From: Strongylocentrotus purpuratus
Lineage: Eukaryota; Echinodermata; Echinoidea; Camarodonta; Strongylocentrotidae
Assembly: GCF_000002235.5 (NCBI RefSeq)
Contig: NW_022145613.1
Location: forward strand, 10,416,429-10,480,428
DNA: 64,000 bases
Reading direction: 5' to 3'
The notes under the pieces are model-generated. The model saw only the letters and a list, made by a program, of their open reading frames with translations. It was not told where the DNA came from and ran no database searches. A program made the position numbers and the translations under genes. Each line of letters opens with the position of its first letter. Position 1 is the stretch's first letter. Shown here one piece after another: positions 1 to 13,542 of this stretch.

Positions 1-99
1 TAATAAGGAACACCCGATTTCTTCTCATTTTCTTACAATGTTGTAAATTTGTGCCGAGGATTTACATAGATATATCGTTAGTATTTTGAAGCGACCTAC

Positions 100-290
100 G
101 TAATAAAGACTGTAAAAAACATGCTGGCGAACTGGTAGGCACTGAGGATGATACCACTCTGGAAGCTGGTCAGCTGGAAGCGTTTCTCGATGGTAGTCAC
201 TGCGATGGAGACCATGCCATATGACGTCATCACCTGGACTATACCGATCAGGGAGTAGATCACCAGGTACGCTTTCACGTTCATGCACGC
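100..290 (-). CDS. Gene A coding exon 2 (helix 1 to helix 2)
   Basis: It encodes helix 1 (AYLVIYSLIGIVQ...), the TTIEKRFQLTS loop and helix 2 (SGIILSAYQFASMFFTVF). Acceptor CAG|GCG at 292-291 joins phase 0 to exon 1. The proposed phase 2 donor at 99-98 is inferred from the stop codon just beyond it. Confidence 0.8.
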
Positions 291-352
291 CTGTGTGTGT
301 GTGTGAGAGAGAGAGAGAGAGTGAGACAGGGAGGGGGAAGAGAGAGGGGAGA

Positions 353-389
<37 letters not shown>

Positions 390-577
390 GGAGAGGAAGA
401 GAATGGGAAAGATATAGAAAGTTAGAATAGGAAATGGGAGGTGGGAAGGGGGAGATAGATAGGAACAACAGAGAGAGAGAGAGAGGGGGGAGGGGGAGAG
501 AGAGGGGGTGGGAGAGGAAGAGGGAGAGGAAGAGAGTTGGAGAGGTACAGAAAGTCAGGATAGATGTGGGAGGTGGG

Positions 578-659
<82 letters not shown>

Positions 660-1686
660 AGTGAGAGTGAGTTAATATCATAAATCATTCTACGATTTTA
701 GAGTACGCACTACATTTAGTTTAGCATTTTAAAAAAAGTATGACCTTTATCGTGCTGGTGTAGTATTGTATTACAATTTTCAAAAAATTCACTTAAATCT
801 CATACTTGAAAATACTAAAGTCGAAATTAAATCCCTACTTATAAACACTCAATATCACTAATGCGGGCATTAATGTCATTGAAATGTAGGTCACCATTTC
901 ATCCCCTTCATTAAAAATAGGTATTATGTTATTTAAACTACCCTCTAAATGGATCCTGAAGAAAATTAAAAAGAGGACAAAAAAGACATGGGCGTTGCAA
1001 GATTGGACATGGGGGCTAAAACAGTACCCAACCTAAAATCCTGTGAATGAATAAGGCTATTATTATGTATAACTATACTGGCGTAATACCACCGGGTAGT
1101 GGCTGATTTTTATTGCGCTGGTACGATTTTCTTTCGTTTTTTAGTGAACATTTACTTTCATTTTGTGGAAGAAATATACCATAAAAGGAAGTTTATATGC
1201 CCTGATATGAGAAGACGGTTACCCGAATAATAGTTGTCTGCACCCCTCGCCCACCCACCCCCCCCCCATCCCATCTCGTACGTCTTTGATTAAACTTACC
1301 CTCATGCATCTAGGCTTGAATTTCCACCACCCACACTCTGGAGGATTCATCTCGTCATCGTCGTCATCGTCATCAAACGCGTTGTCATCGTCCATGTCGT
1401 ACGCATCCCTCGACATCGATGCCATCGGAAAACTACCATCGTACGCGGGGGTGGTATTTAGAAGATTATCTTGTTGGGCTGGTTCGTACGGTGGCGGGTT
1501 CTCTACGATTCTCGTCGGCAAATCGCCGGGCGAGTACCCGTTCGACGGCCGGTTCCTAGTCGTCACATCGCCCTCAATGCCGGAGCCATCCTCCAGATCA
1601 TCATACCCGACTCCAGGCTCGTCGTCGCCGTCATCGTCGATGTCGAGGTGTTGTAAGGTATGGTACATTGGCTCATCATTCGACAT
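100..1686 (-). CDS. OATP/SLCO-family transporter gene A, 5' part only (exons 1-2)
   Basis: Two coding exons of a solute carrier organic anion transporter are visible: 1300-1686 (129 codons, phase 0 donor GTAAGT) and 100-290 (acceptor CAG at the end of a CA/CT tract). They join in frame from a Cys-Gly-Trp-Trp...Pro-Arg-Cys motif into transmembrane helix 1 and then the Thr-Thr-Ile-Glu-Lys-Arg-Phe loop and helix 2, the same order as in genes B and C. The family exchanges organic anions across the plasma membrane. The cytosolic N-terminus is strikingly acidic, with an Asp-rich run near residues 97-112. A donor at 99-98 (GTAGGT) ends exon 2 in helix 2, where B and C have no intron; reading past it meets a stop at once. 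The rest of the gene lies left of the window. Family call is secure; subfamily and exon 2 donor are less so. Confidence 0.85.
302..660. repeat. (GA)n/(CT)n microsatellite in gene A intron 1
   Basis: Long GA runs on the plus strand are interrupted by two diverged copies of a ~130 bp purine-rich unit (similar segments near 395-450 and 530-580). On the transcribed strand the tract is CT-rich and leads through a short CA run straight to the exon 2 acceptor. It could serve as an extended polypyrimidine tract. All open frames here come from the repeat. Confidence 0.9.
1300..1686 (-). CDS. Gene A coding exon 1
   Basis: The ATG is at 1686-1684, the first Met of a 129-codon acidic N-terminal region ending in CGWWKFKPRCMR, the usual cytosolic lead-in to helix 1. 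Donor AGG|GTAAGT, phase 0. A TTTTAG about 30 bp upstream of the ATG could be an acceptor from a non-coding first exon. Confidence 0.85.
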
Positions 1687-4600
1687 TTTGATTGACCTTC
1701 TCGTTGCGCATAAATCCTAAAACCGATTGATTTCTTACGTCGTATACCCGTCTATGGCACTGACAGGGTTAAACCTTGAGAGGTATAGCAAACCCTGATC
1801 GAGGTCGGGACGTCATGAACTTTGAGAAAACAATGCATGCAGCTGTGCGTTCAAATATTCATTGAGAATCTTCAAGGTCGTATCCATACGCTGTATTGTT
1901 ATTGTCCTCTTTACAGACTATATTTTCGACGCGTTTAACGTAGACAATCAGAACTATATTCAGAAAAAATATGATTTCTCCTATACGGCAATTTCTAAGC
2001 AGTTCGTCAATGTACAGTTGGCTGAAGAGCAATGCTATACTTATGTGTTTTTCAAGTTCGAAATTGTCATATGCAAATCATGCCAAGAAGTGTCCTCTCG
2101 TTAATATTCCTTAAACAAAATGGCAAGCAGGCGTTGGAATAATTACATTACTTTTCTAAGTTGCTCTTTCGGACGTCAGCGTTGTTTCGTCTTTTTCTAA
2201 GAACTGTTTAGCGTTGCAGCCGCTTGTTACTCGTATGTTGTTCAACAGCAATGATATAGCCCAGTATTGTTCTTTGATCACTTAGTAAACTGTTTTGTCT
2301 ATACATCAAAGTAAAGTACAAAGGTCGATGTGCTACTGATAGGGAATAATTAAAGTCGATACATAAACAAAGGGGTAATATCTATTTTTAAAAAAGCAAT
2401 TTCAAAATGTTGATCCAGTTATAATACGTAGTCAATTTGAATTCTATCATACATGTAGTATATCCACGTGGATGATCTGAAGTGGTTTCCGACTCTGAAG
2501 ATCGAGGGTCCCTCAAAATGCTAGGTGTTTCTATTAAAGCGTCAGTGATACTTACAGCAACTTCTGTTCCGCGGGCAATGAATAATGTAGAAATATATAC
2601 CTCCTTCACTTCCAGCAAACAGTTCTCACAATTTTCGATTGATCACTTCATTCATATCCAAACTTTCTTCCTTCACAGCAGGCACAATACATGGACACCA
2701 TGAGAGCCGTGGGCCTAGACCATTACTAATCCTCGAAAGCCGATCTTGCCACTATCTGCATAATGGTTCGCTTTTCAGTAACTCCCGCCTGTTCCGACGA
2801 TCGTTTGCACAGACCGCGAAGCGAAAACAGAAATACAATTGTTGATGTTTACTTTCTTCCATTCGGTGTGCCAGAATATCATTTCTTCTTCACGCTCCCG
2901 GCACTGCAAATTAAAGTCAATAGAGCCCCAATTGTGATCTAGTTAGGTATATATACCTGCCTATTGAAGCCTGGGGGAAACGAGAAGAGAGTCTGTGGGG
3001 AAAAGAGAGAATTTAGAAATCCATTCACCTGTGAAGACAAAAGTAAGTGAGATTGTGCTTTCAAAATAAATTGAGCGACACATCGCGTAGGTGTACAACT
3101 CGTATTCGAGCCACGGACCTGGGATTTGGTGCTGATGGTTATTTTCAGGGGGGGGGGGGAGCACTTCACCGCCCATCAGTGAACAGATACCCCAGAGTGA
3201 TTTTGGGGGTGGGGAGGATGTTGTTTGTCATAGAACTGCCAGACTTGTGTCTCCTCACACACACACACAAAAAAATTCTTACCTCAGCTCACTCGATGAA
3301 CAAAAATTATTTAAAAACAAAAACCTTGCTCCTATAGGGCCCTTCATTCGAGTCACTATCACACTTTTATCCAAATTTAATGAACATTTGTATAATTGGC
3401 TCTTACCAACCTCATAACCAAATTATTTTGCGCTATATACTTCCAAAGGAATGACCGTTGATTTGTTATTTTGTTATTCTGTCATCCAAGTTTGCAAGAT
3501 GTCAAATTTGATAAATGTGTTGACAGCAATACCTTTTAATGTCGAAAGAACAATGATACATATTCGTAGGGGCAGTACTGGCACCATAGGGGACGGGGTA
3601 CCGGTCTTAACTCCATGCTTTGATGAATTTGAACATACAAGGTCATAGCTTGGTGGATGGTGTGGGACCGTATCCTATCATCCTCTTTCCCTCTCCCATA
3701 AAACACCCCCTATGTTTCGTTTTCATTCACTTCTATCCGCAGTTTGAATGGGGTTGCATGTGCCCCCATGGCTTCCCATGCCTACGCCACTAGCTGCCCC
3801 CCACGTCAGGAAACCTCGATTTTTTAAAAAAAAATAGTGATTTCTCTGTAAATATGAACCTCCGGACAGATGGTCTGCTATTCCATATGGGTCATCCAGG
3901 TACAATACCACCAAAGATAGGCGTGACGGGGTTATGTTGTTTAGAGGGGGTGGCCCTTCTTAAAATGATCCCTTTGTTGCAAATGAAACATACCAAAGAA
4001 ATAGAGATTTTAAATTTATATGATACTTTTTTTTCAAAGGTCAAAACATCATGATTTGAATACAATGCTCGTCGCAAATGTGATATAAGAATAATAGCGT
4101 ATATTATGAAGGGGGTGTTTATTCAGTCTTTATTCATGGACTTTAGCCCATGATTTATTCAAGAGAAACGGGTTCCTGCCGTTCCCATCCGACATACATC
4201 TAAACATTATGACCTTCCACCGTAACTACCACTTTCAATAGTTTACGGAAATATGTTTGTTATTGAAATGAAACATAAGAATTCCGAGAAAATTCTCGCT
4301 GGGGGTGCAACGCATCTTATATACCCAAATATCAACTTTCCATCACAACACCAAACGAGATGGAAATATCACATATTCGGGTACATCGATGCTTGACGAT
4401 TAACCGAATATTTGGTATTTTCAAAATTCTCGGGGGGTGATTGAAGCCCCGAACCGACAGCGAGCCTCGATCGTATGCGCCTAAAAAGCAAATTATCCAT
4501 TTTTAATGGAAGATAAATGGAAATAGCATTATAATGGACACCGTGTACAATTACTGAATTGTTTGAATATCATTACCCAAAACAAACAAAAATAATATTA

Positions 4601-4730
4601 ATAATATTGATTCTAGAGCAGGGGGGGGGGGGGCACAAGTCCCAAGATTCTGAGACAAGCATCGTTTATCCATCCATGAATGAACCTGCATTCAATCAGC
4701 AGATGTATTATATTTATTGTATTATTACCA
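1687..4730. other. Non-coding stretch upstream of gene A
   Basis: I see no exon with family similarity on either strand. It should contain the promoter and any 5' UTR exon of gene A, since gene A starts at 1686 and reads left. A truncated poly-C element end with a CTACGCCACTAG signature lies near 3755-3800. Confidence 0.5.
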
Positions 4731-4774
4731 ACGCTCCTTCTCTCCCCTTTCACTCTTTTTTATTTTTATTTTTA

Positions 4775-5022
4775 TTGTTGTATCTAAGTTGAAGGCTGCG
4801 GGCACGTCAAGCTACTTTGCTTATTTCTGTAGCCCTCCTATATCTAATGTAGGCCTATGTTAATTATACATTCAATATATTTGTTTAATTTCGTTTATTA
4901 TCTGTATAAAATTATATACACTTGAAATAATGTATCAAACCATATTATATGTTCATGAAAATGTATGATGAAAAAAGAAAGAAGATGCAGAAACCAATAA
5001 ATCAAATCAAATCAAATCAAAA
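4775..5022 (+). mobile_element. LINE-like 3' end with (AATCA)n tail
   Basis: A non-coding segment ends in an AATAAATCAAATCAAATCAAA short tandem tail at about 4996-5022. This matches the layout of truncated non-LTR retrotransposon 3' ends (3' UTR followed by a short simple-repeat tail). No reverse transcriptase sequence is visible. The left boundary is approximate. Confidence 0.4.
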
Positions 5023-7067
5023 TCATTAGGGTTTGTTATGCCCTCATGTCTACGAAATTTTGAATAGCAATTTTTTTTGTTTTGTAAATTTGTCCTCACC
5101 CCCCTTTTCTTTTTCTTTTCTTTTTTTTTTTTGGGGGGGGGGGGTGGGGTCACCCCCTGGGTCCGCCTCTGATTACCGAAACATCCCGATGGAGAAGTTC
5201 ATGATATTCCTTGAGAATGACCTCACAATGACAAATAATCCCTACACGGTCACCCTGAAGTTCTTTTAATTGTTAATCGTAGAACTTGGTGAACTAAAAG
5301 GTACACCGCTTGATCCGTTGTGCAAATGTTGACTGTAAGTAGGAGAGAATAGATAATCATTATGATCGTGCTTAAAATCGACCTTACACCGCGTCGGCAT
5401 GCATGGCACACACACCGTGTTAGCACGATTCATTATGTTTAATCCATCTACAGCCGAATTTGGCTATTCTGCCGTGAAATCATGAAAAACAGCACCAAAA
5501 AATAGAGCAATTTCATGGCTTGTATTATTGAGACAGCACGAACATGGAACCCGGGGGGTATTGGGGGTGTTGCAGCACCCCTAGTTATTTTCGGAGGGCA
5601 CTGATGAGAAACCCTCAGCATTGACAGTGAAAAGTATTGAGGCCTTTTGGGTATTTATTTATTTGTTTGTTTGTTTTTCTTTCTCTTCTGTTTATAAATA
5701 TATAATAATAATAATATTTATATATTGTTTTTGTTTGCCAGAGAATTTTGGAGTGAAAGAACACTCCCAAAATGTGATAAGCTTTTTCTTTTCTTTTCTA
5801 TCTTATACTCTTCTTTCCATTTCCTTTCGTTAATAATATTTTTCTTCTTTCTTATAACCTCCGTCGGGCCAGAGAATCATGCAACCACCATTGACAGGGG
5901 GCTTACATTTCCACCCTCAGCACCCCCAATGGGGGAAAAAATTGTTCCTAGGGCCCTTGGTCGACATCCCAAAACCAACTCAAATATGAAATTATTTGGT
6001 TTCCTGCGGTTTCCTCAATTTCTACTCATTTGGTTCTCCAAATTGTATATTGATCGGTTCAAAGTGTACAATGTTAATAAAAAACCTGTGAATAATTCGG
6101 AAAAAAAAAACTTTAAATATTTTAATGTCTGAACACTCTTCAACGTCAACTTCCATGTGAAGTGATAAAAACAAATTAGATTAGTTAGTTTAACTACCCC
6201 TGGTTTTGTTTAAAATAAAAGACAAAAAATATACTCATGATGGTAACTATCGTTTTATATCATAGAAAGCGCGTATAAATGATCAAATCAATAATTCATT
6301 AATAAGAATCGTTAGCAGGAGGCAGTTTTACTCTATTTATTCAGCCTTATGACATATTGAGAGCTTCCTACAATATCTACATTCTATAACGTACCTAACA
6401 AATTGATCTTGGGGAGCAAATGAAGATGGCCCCTGTGTTTTCTTTGCCATATATTGCTTTTTTTCGGAAAGAAGACCTGCATGAACAAGAATATTCCCTA
6501 AACGCTAATCTAACGTTTACAAGTCATGTATAACAACTAACACCACAAACTGAATAGTATTAACAGGACTCGAGACATTTATCGCATAGACCTATTCTAT
6601 GCCTATATATTTTCAGTGCCACTTAAAAGACAATTCGCTGAAACTTTGAAGCTATACGTGTCTTACCTGCACTCGAAGACTCTCGGATCCGACATCAATC
6701 TTTAAAAAGCCTGGACAAAACCAATAGATCATATAAAAGCTATATTTGATCCTATACGATCACATGATCATGTCCAAAATAAACAAATTATGATCAAGAT
6801 ACAGGCATGTCGGCACACGATAGAAGACTTTATGATATGTCTAGAACGTGAGTCTTATCACCACAAGCAGAACGCGTGTTATTGCTGCTTCGTAGAAAGA
6901 TGGTACAGCTTATATAGTTATAGAGGGTTTTGTTTGAACTAGAAGGAAGAGAGGTCGAGACACAGTTAACGATTACGAGAATGGGCAGGTTGGGATAAGA
7001 AGATAGAGTAAGAGAGAGAGAGAGGGGGGGGCCGAGATTGGTAGACAGAGAGAGAGAGTGGAGAGAC

Positions 7068-7131
<64 letters not shown>

Positions 7132-7198
7132 ACTGGAGGGAGGGGAAGAGAGAGAGAGAGAGAGGGGGGTAATTGATTGATAGGCAGAGAGAGAGAAA

Positions 7199-7231
<33 letters not shown>

Positions 7232-8595
7232 GGGGGGGGGGAGGGGGGGGGGGGGGTTATGAATCAAGGAAAGACCCCAATACTGAACATTAACAATTAA
7301 AAGTGTTAATAAAAAGAAGATATCCCGCCTTTGCACGGCCCAACAACGTGTATTTTGGAGTCATCCAGCACCAGCACATACCAATTAGATCGAGCCTCGT
7401 TTCTAAATATCCCGGACTGGCAAATATCCTGAATTATATTGTTGTTCTTTTGAAGGAAATTCCCTTCTCGCCTTGATCACAGATCCATATCCCGAAAAAC
7501 ACACCTTAAAACCTCGAAACGGGAAATGTTAGCCTCACGTAATCCACGTAACTATTAAAAAGGGACAGACATCCGACGAAAAACATTAAGATTTGTATGA
7601 GAGAAGAAACAGAAACAGGGATGGGCAGTAAAGACCTCGGTCTTCCTTTAGAGAGAAAAAACACACAATATGTCGGGAAAAACCCCGTCAAACTAAAGAC
7701 CAAGGGGGAAAAGGATATATACCTACGACAATAAAAAGACATTTAACAGCATTTCTCTTCAGACGCGTCTTTTCCTATCCTGGTATATTGCGCAATCAAA
7801 TATACAAAGCCATTATAAACGGGCGATCATTACACTTGAAAAAAAGGCTTTCCAATGGCATTCAATACTTTGATAATTAGGCGGCAATGAGAGAGATGTG
7901 TTAGTGTAAAAATTTTCTTAAATTTTAGACAGAATTTGGCATATGCCGTCAAACTCGTATAAGTATCAGTTTTGCTTTCTTGATCACATCACATTCAAAT
8001 TTCAAATACACATGTAACTACTCAGACTCTAGGTTTAACGGTTCACGTTAATGACATACTTATATTGTAGATAGTTCATTGGACTTTGTAACCCCTATTC
8101 AATTCATTCAAGAACGTTTCGTCTTAAAGTTTGCCAACATGTAAAGCGTCCATGTTTACATTGGTAACATGGTGTTTGCTATCTGTCATGTTTACTTAAC
8201 AATCATTCACTTCATGGACCATCACTCAAATAGGGAGATCTATGACAGTAATATGAATGACGGCCCTGGGCCCATTAAGAGTATACTTATTCAGAGGGGT
8301 AACAAGGTTTCAGTCATGGGGGGGGGGGGGCATTGGGGTTATTGGGTGGGGGCAGTCGGTGATATTCATTTTCACAGAATCACTTTGCTTTTGCGGGGCT
8401 GGGCTGGGTGATCAATAATGTCCAGGATCTCGACGCCCCAGACGAATATGGATTCTCCGTTAGTTATATTAAATATATCAACATAAAAAACAACAACTAA
8501 ACTAACAAACAAACAACATCATTACATGTGCATGACTCATTGAGATGATACAACATGATCTGCTGAATTTGGCATTGAACAGGGGGTACAACAAT
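5023..8595. other. Non-coding stretch between genes A and B, first part
   Basis: Apart from the GA tract at 7008-7255 I see only AT-rich sequence, poly-T/poly-G runs (5110-5145, 8320) and a truncated repeat end near 5170. No supported exon. Confidence 0.45.
7008..7255. repeat. (GA)n microsatellite with poly-G
   Basis: Near-perfect GA runs are separated by short G-rich and GATAG interruptions and end in a poly-G stretch. Reading frames through it encode Leu-Ser repeats on the minus strand and are not genes. Confidence 0.92.
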
Positions 8596-9389
8596 TTAAC
8601 CCTACGTTAACTGGGGGGGGGGGGGGTCAATTTGACCCCCCCCCTTATGTAGAAATTTCGCGACTACTCCGTAACCGCGGCAGATATAAAATTTTCCGTT
8701 CATGACATTTTTCTTTTGAGTCTTACGCATCTTTTAAAACAATTCTTTTGAAAATCGGACGTATAGTTACAAAGTCATGTGACCTTTTGTCTTCGCATGT
8801 CAGCCCGAAAATCGCTCATTTTTGTGATTTGTGTACAAAACATATGGAAATGTCATTTTTCCTAAAAAGAGATAAAACATTAGTCTTGTTTAAAGTTTAG
8901 GTGTTTGTTTTGGGGTCAAAATAGTTGAATTGTAGCTATAAATGAAATAAAAAAACAAAAACAACAAAAACAACAAAAACAATAAAATACATAAGTAAAA
9001 AAACAATGAAATACATAAGTAATTATCAAAACAAGATATAACACAAGGAATAACCTGGCTCTTCCAATTTTTTGTGTTGTATTATTATTCCAAATGGTCT
9101 GACAAATATATGTAGTGAAAAAAAATGCTTAAATATGAATAATGTATGATTTATGGGCAAAAATGTGAATTTTATGACCTTATTTGCATAAATTACCATA
9201 AATATGCAAATGAGTGAATTTTTCAAAAAATTGAAATTACCATAGTATTCTATACACTTCACTTGACATGTATGCAAATTTTCACAGCGATCGGCAGTGA
9301 AACGGCCGAGATCTTGGGGGGGGGGGTCAAATTGACCCCCCCCCCCAGTAAAAACCTGGTCTGAAATAGCCAAGTTAAAATAGGGTTAA
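8596..9389. mobile_element. TTAA-flanked MITE with CCCTA ends (piggyBac-like)
   Basis: The left end reads TTAACCCTA and the right end TAGGGTTAA, so the element is bounded by TTAA with CCCTA termini. Just inside both ends lies a poly-G/poly-C palindrome built around GGTCAATTTGACC (8612-8645 and 9315-9347). TTAA target duplications and CCY termini are known for piggyBac transposons. No transposase is encoded in the ~790 bp, so it would be non-autonomous. Confidence 0.6.
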
Positions 9390-12300
9390 CAGACTTTGAA
9401 TTTTGTATCGAAACAAAACTCTCTTTCAAATTCGCTGATGAACTTATGGGGGAGTGGTGGGGGTAAATGATACACATAATAGGCAATATGACTTTTGACT
9501 TCGCAAATGGATCACACTTCCCCCTTCAAGTTTATTAACCTACCTTTTATCGGAAGCTTATTAACATACAAACAGAAAAGGATCATTAAAAGACGGTATC
9601 TTATCAAAGGTATAGCTTTATTTAAGTTTTGTTCAAACATGAGATGTATTCATATAAATGCATTAAAGGCACTGATTCACTTCAAAAGGCACAACCATAT
9701 CTTATGAGAGATTGGTGTATGAATATACATAGGTGAACATGCATAGCGGGAGGGAAAGACATCAAATGTGGTGAGCACAATGCATGAATACACATTTTTA
9801 ACAATTCTGATTCATATTCATCAAAAACAGAAAAAACAAACAAGAATTTCAAGAAAAAGGCTCAACAATCTTTCATCCACCAAGGCTCTGAAGAAATCTA
9901 CATTAGGCAATCAATACCTTACAAATTTAAAGGTAAATCATGTTCAGATTGTGTAATATGTCATGATCATAGGATCGCACATTTGAAAATGTGATGGACA
10001 ATGCTATTGACATCGCCTAGAGATACATTTCTTGAAATTCTTTAACGATCTGGCTTCATGAGTAACCTTAAACACATCAAAATCAAATTAATCAGAATAA
10101 CCAAAATTTCTTCAATGACAAGTTCTGGCAATAATGAATAACCCTACAAGAATATGTTATACCAAAATATCACATGTATTACAATAGAGATAAAGTATTC
10201 TTTTATACTAATTACTTCAGATTCAGTATCGTTTCAAAAGTTTCAAACGTTTCAAATAAAAATACTTCATAAATTTGTACTAAATTTACTTAAAGCTTGC
10301 AGTACCGACATTTTCCATATTGCATAAAACCTTAACTTTTGTCATAACTCAACATTTTAACATTTCAACATTCAACATGTGATTAATTTGTTTGACTTTC
10401 ACACCAAATTTAGAGCACCTGACATATTTCAGTAAACACTTTCTTTCACCTTTTTTTATATTCAACATCGACTCAAAATAACTCATCAATTGTTCAATAA
10501 TATGATTATCTTTGGACTGCAATCAAGATGAAAATATCACAGCAAATAAAAAAAAAAAGAATACAAAACCATTATATCAAAACAATATCTCAACTTAAAT
10601 AAATGACATAGAAACATTTCAATGTTGCTTGAAAATTTAAAAATCATGTCTCTTTTATGCTTTTTTGCTTTGAGTTGTTTTGATTTTTAATTTAATTTGT
10701 TATCTTATTTTCGTTTTTGTTTATGTTCACTAAAGAGTGAACCACATGACCTGTAAGGTCTAAATGAAACACATAAAGAATACAAATATAAAGATGAGAA
10801 AGAAAAAAAAGGATATTAATACAATCAAGAGAAATGTCAACAAGAGGAATTTCAAAAAAAATAATTATGATTAATAATTCCATAGGAAGAGTAAATATTC
10901 AATAATACTGTATCTAAATGTTTTTATAGATACTGATAATAACTCACTATTATAGAGCGCTTTACATAAGCACATGAATAAGATAATGCAGCAAACAGTA
11001 TAGAGAGTACTGACAGGTCAATACTATTACAGTTGACTGAAATTGTGATAACATTTCTCATCAGCCTTCTTATGGATACTTCAAGTGCTTCACTTTCAAA
11101 ATACTTAAATTACTGAAACTTTTATAAAATTTAAAGTGACTGATTCAGCCTAAGACAGTCCAGTTTAAACTTATATACCACTGTGTACCATTATAATACT
11201 AGATGGGTCAAATGTGATCAACGACACACGCATGAACTATTGATTCAAAGGCATTACCCTTTCAGACCGCGTATTCAAGTACAAATATAGACATCTAAAA
11301 CACCAAAGACCAGCACTGGTTGTGCTATTAATGTACATCAAATTTGTACATCTTGAATACAAACAAAGTTTCTGTGTATCAAATGCCACTATTTTACGAG
11401 CCCTTGTTGATTGTCAAGACATGCTTTTGATAGTCAAATGGTGGTAAAACCACTTAAAGATAAAGTTGAGTTCTGGTCATGGCATGTGATTGCAATTGTG
11501 AAAGAAACGGTGTGCAATCGATCAGAAAAGGTTGATCATCTAGTATATAAGTATTAGTGTGTACACAAGCATGTGGCATAAAAATCTGGCCTAAGTTTTC
11601 AGCTGTTACTTGTAATATTTAGAATATAAAGACGTTTGAAGAGCCATGCTTTTCAGCGAACATTTTTTCTCTGATGTTCTTCCACAATTACATAATCATA
11701 ACAACTATAATGCTCACAAATTATTGTTCACCTCTCCCCAGAACTCAACCTTCTCTTGAAGGTCCTGTTAAACATATGATGAGCTGTCTACATCAATATT
11801 CTTGCATTGCTAAATAGACTAATTACCAGTGAGTGTCATGGAAGCAATACTACATAGTTTTATTGGACAAAAAAAGAAAGATTAAATATCTATCACTGTC
11901 ATGATACATGATAAGTAAGGGGAAAAGTCTCTAGTTTCAGTCTATCATGATCAAGTATGTTCTATGCTTCTTTAAACAAAATATTGTGCAAATTAGTCAA
12001 CATACTCAAGCTTTACTTACGTACTACTTTTCATCTTTGAAACTAATACTAAAGTACATACATGGATACACATAAATATCATGAATAAATAGCACCTATT
12101 TCAGGAGTTAATGACCTAAAGTCAGTATGAAAGTGACTGTTTGATAGTTTAAAATAATAATTTGCATATACATGCATAGCGCATATCATCATACTGAAGT
12201 TACAAATCAAGATCAATTTCTGGAAAACTACTTGCTTTCTGTTTCTACTCTGTCATAGGATACCTCCTTTTTCTCTTCTCCTCCTTCTTCCCTTTTCAGG

Positions 12301-12889
12301 ACAGACACTAGCATTTAGAGGCAAATATTGTGTATTATATCATTTGTATTTTCACTGTCAAAAAAGCCATTGGAAGCAAAATTTCTATGTAATGTTTGCA
12401 TGCATGGATCAATAAAATAATCTTGAATCTTTGCTTCTGTTCTATATAACTGTGATGCATATTTTACTGACAGAACTGCTAGAGATTCTTCCTTAACCCA
12501 AATCATTAACCAATCACACCGATACAACTCTATCCATTGATCTCCCATCTCTTTTTGCCCTTCCTCCACACGGCTGACTACAAAATTACAGAACTGATGG
12601 GCACAACTGAAGATTTTTCAGTTCCACTCCTAACTTCCCTCATTGTATTGCGCAATACTCATTATTATGTTAGTATATCTGTGTAATTATTCTGTTCATT
12701 TGGATGCCTGAATCAACAAGCTAACACAAGCTTTCTACAGGTGCTTCTTTTTTCTGCTACTCATTTTCAGTTTGTTCAAATTAACTTAACATAATGATCA
12801 TGATTTATATATTCTGAACTGTCTGTACTATATAACATGTATATATTTGTTCGTTTTTAATGGAGAAAAAGTCTTTTGAATTGAGTTGA
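9390..12889. other. AT-rich non-coding stretch, possible gene B 3' UTR
   Basis: No exon is recognisable. Gene B ends at 13543 on the minus strand, so its 3' UTR would extend into this interval. AATAAA on the minus strand occurs near 11859 and 9622, but I cannot choose between them. A short SINE-like tail sits near 10935-10975. Confidence 0.35.
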
Positions 12890-13425
12890 ATATTATCCTC
12901 TTTATATCTCATTTCTAATTAACTATTACTCTTCTCTCTGTTTGTCTTCTCTTTCTTTTCTCTTTTTGCAGACCAGAATATGCCTACCAGTATACATCAT
13001 TTGAGTGCAACTGAGGAAACCAGGGGGATGTTTCACAAAGACATTGTTTGCTCTCACCATTTTCTGGCATTGGTCTCTCAAGGGACGTATAAATCGTGGT
13101 CACAAATCTACAGAACTTACTCATTATTGAAGGAAAAAATATTATCTAAAGATCATAATTGAGAGACCAATGGTGAGAGCAACCAGTGGCATGAATGGCC
13201 TGCCATAGTTAAGTCCAACTTAACGTCGATCTTTGTGAAACACTCTCCTGAAGAACATCCTGCTCGAGTACTCAGCGGGCTCATTTTTCGACCCACCATA
13301 TTCCTAACATAAGCTCCATTTACTCCTCTTTCCAAGAAATTGTTATTTCTCTCTCTGATCTTTTGCTCTTCCTTCTCCTCTTACAAAGTCAACCAGAGGC
13401 CGATTAAAACAGGTAGGTGCAAAAA
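12890..13425. repeat. Degenerate copies of the gene B 3' coding end
   Basis: The CT-rich stretch coding the acidic gene B C-terminus, followed by the block around CAGGCCGATAGAACAGGTGGGCGC (13552-13630), has a diverged copy at about 13345-13425 and a partial copy of its CT-rich half at about 12890-12972. They look like old partial duplications of the last exon. A foldback element separates them. Confidence 0.4.
13021..13250. mobile_element. Foldback MITE with TTTCACAAAGA ends
   Basis: Left end GGGGGATGTTTCACAAAGA is answered by an inverted right end TCTTTGTGAAACACTCTCC. A second inverted pair lies inside (13047-13081 against 13160-13181). About 230 bp and non-coding. Confidence 0.65.
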
Positions 13426-13542
13426 AACCTCATGAAAACCAGAGGAGATTTCAGCTCCATTCTCCAACATCCATCTGTTTACCTCTCTCATTTTACCCAT
13501 CCATATTCCTCCATTCTAAGTACATGTACCATTAACTAGGTA

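Noticed and set aside
25..681. Long Leu/Ser frames in the GA/CT tract at the left end
   Set aside because: They arise from a dinucleotide repeat and overlap a true intron of gene A.
5621..6132. Phe-rich overlapping plus-strand frames
   Set aside because: Driven by T-rich sequence; not conserved-looking.
6830..7336. 168-codon minus-strand frame rich in Leu-Ser
   Set aside because: Pure product of the GA microsatellite; no domain outside the repeat.
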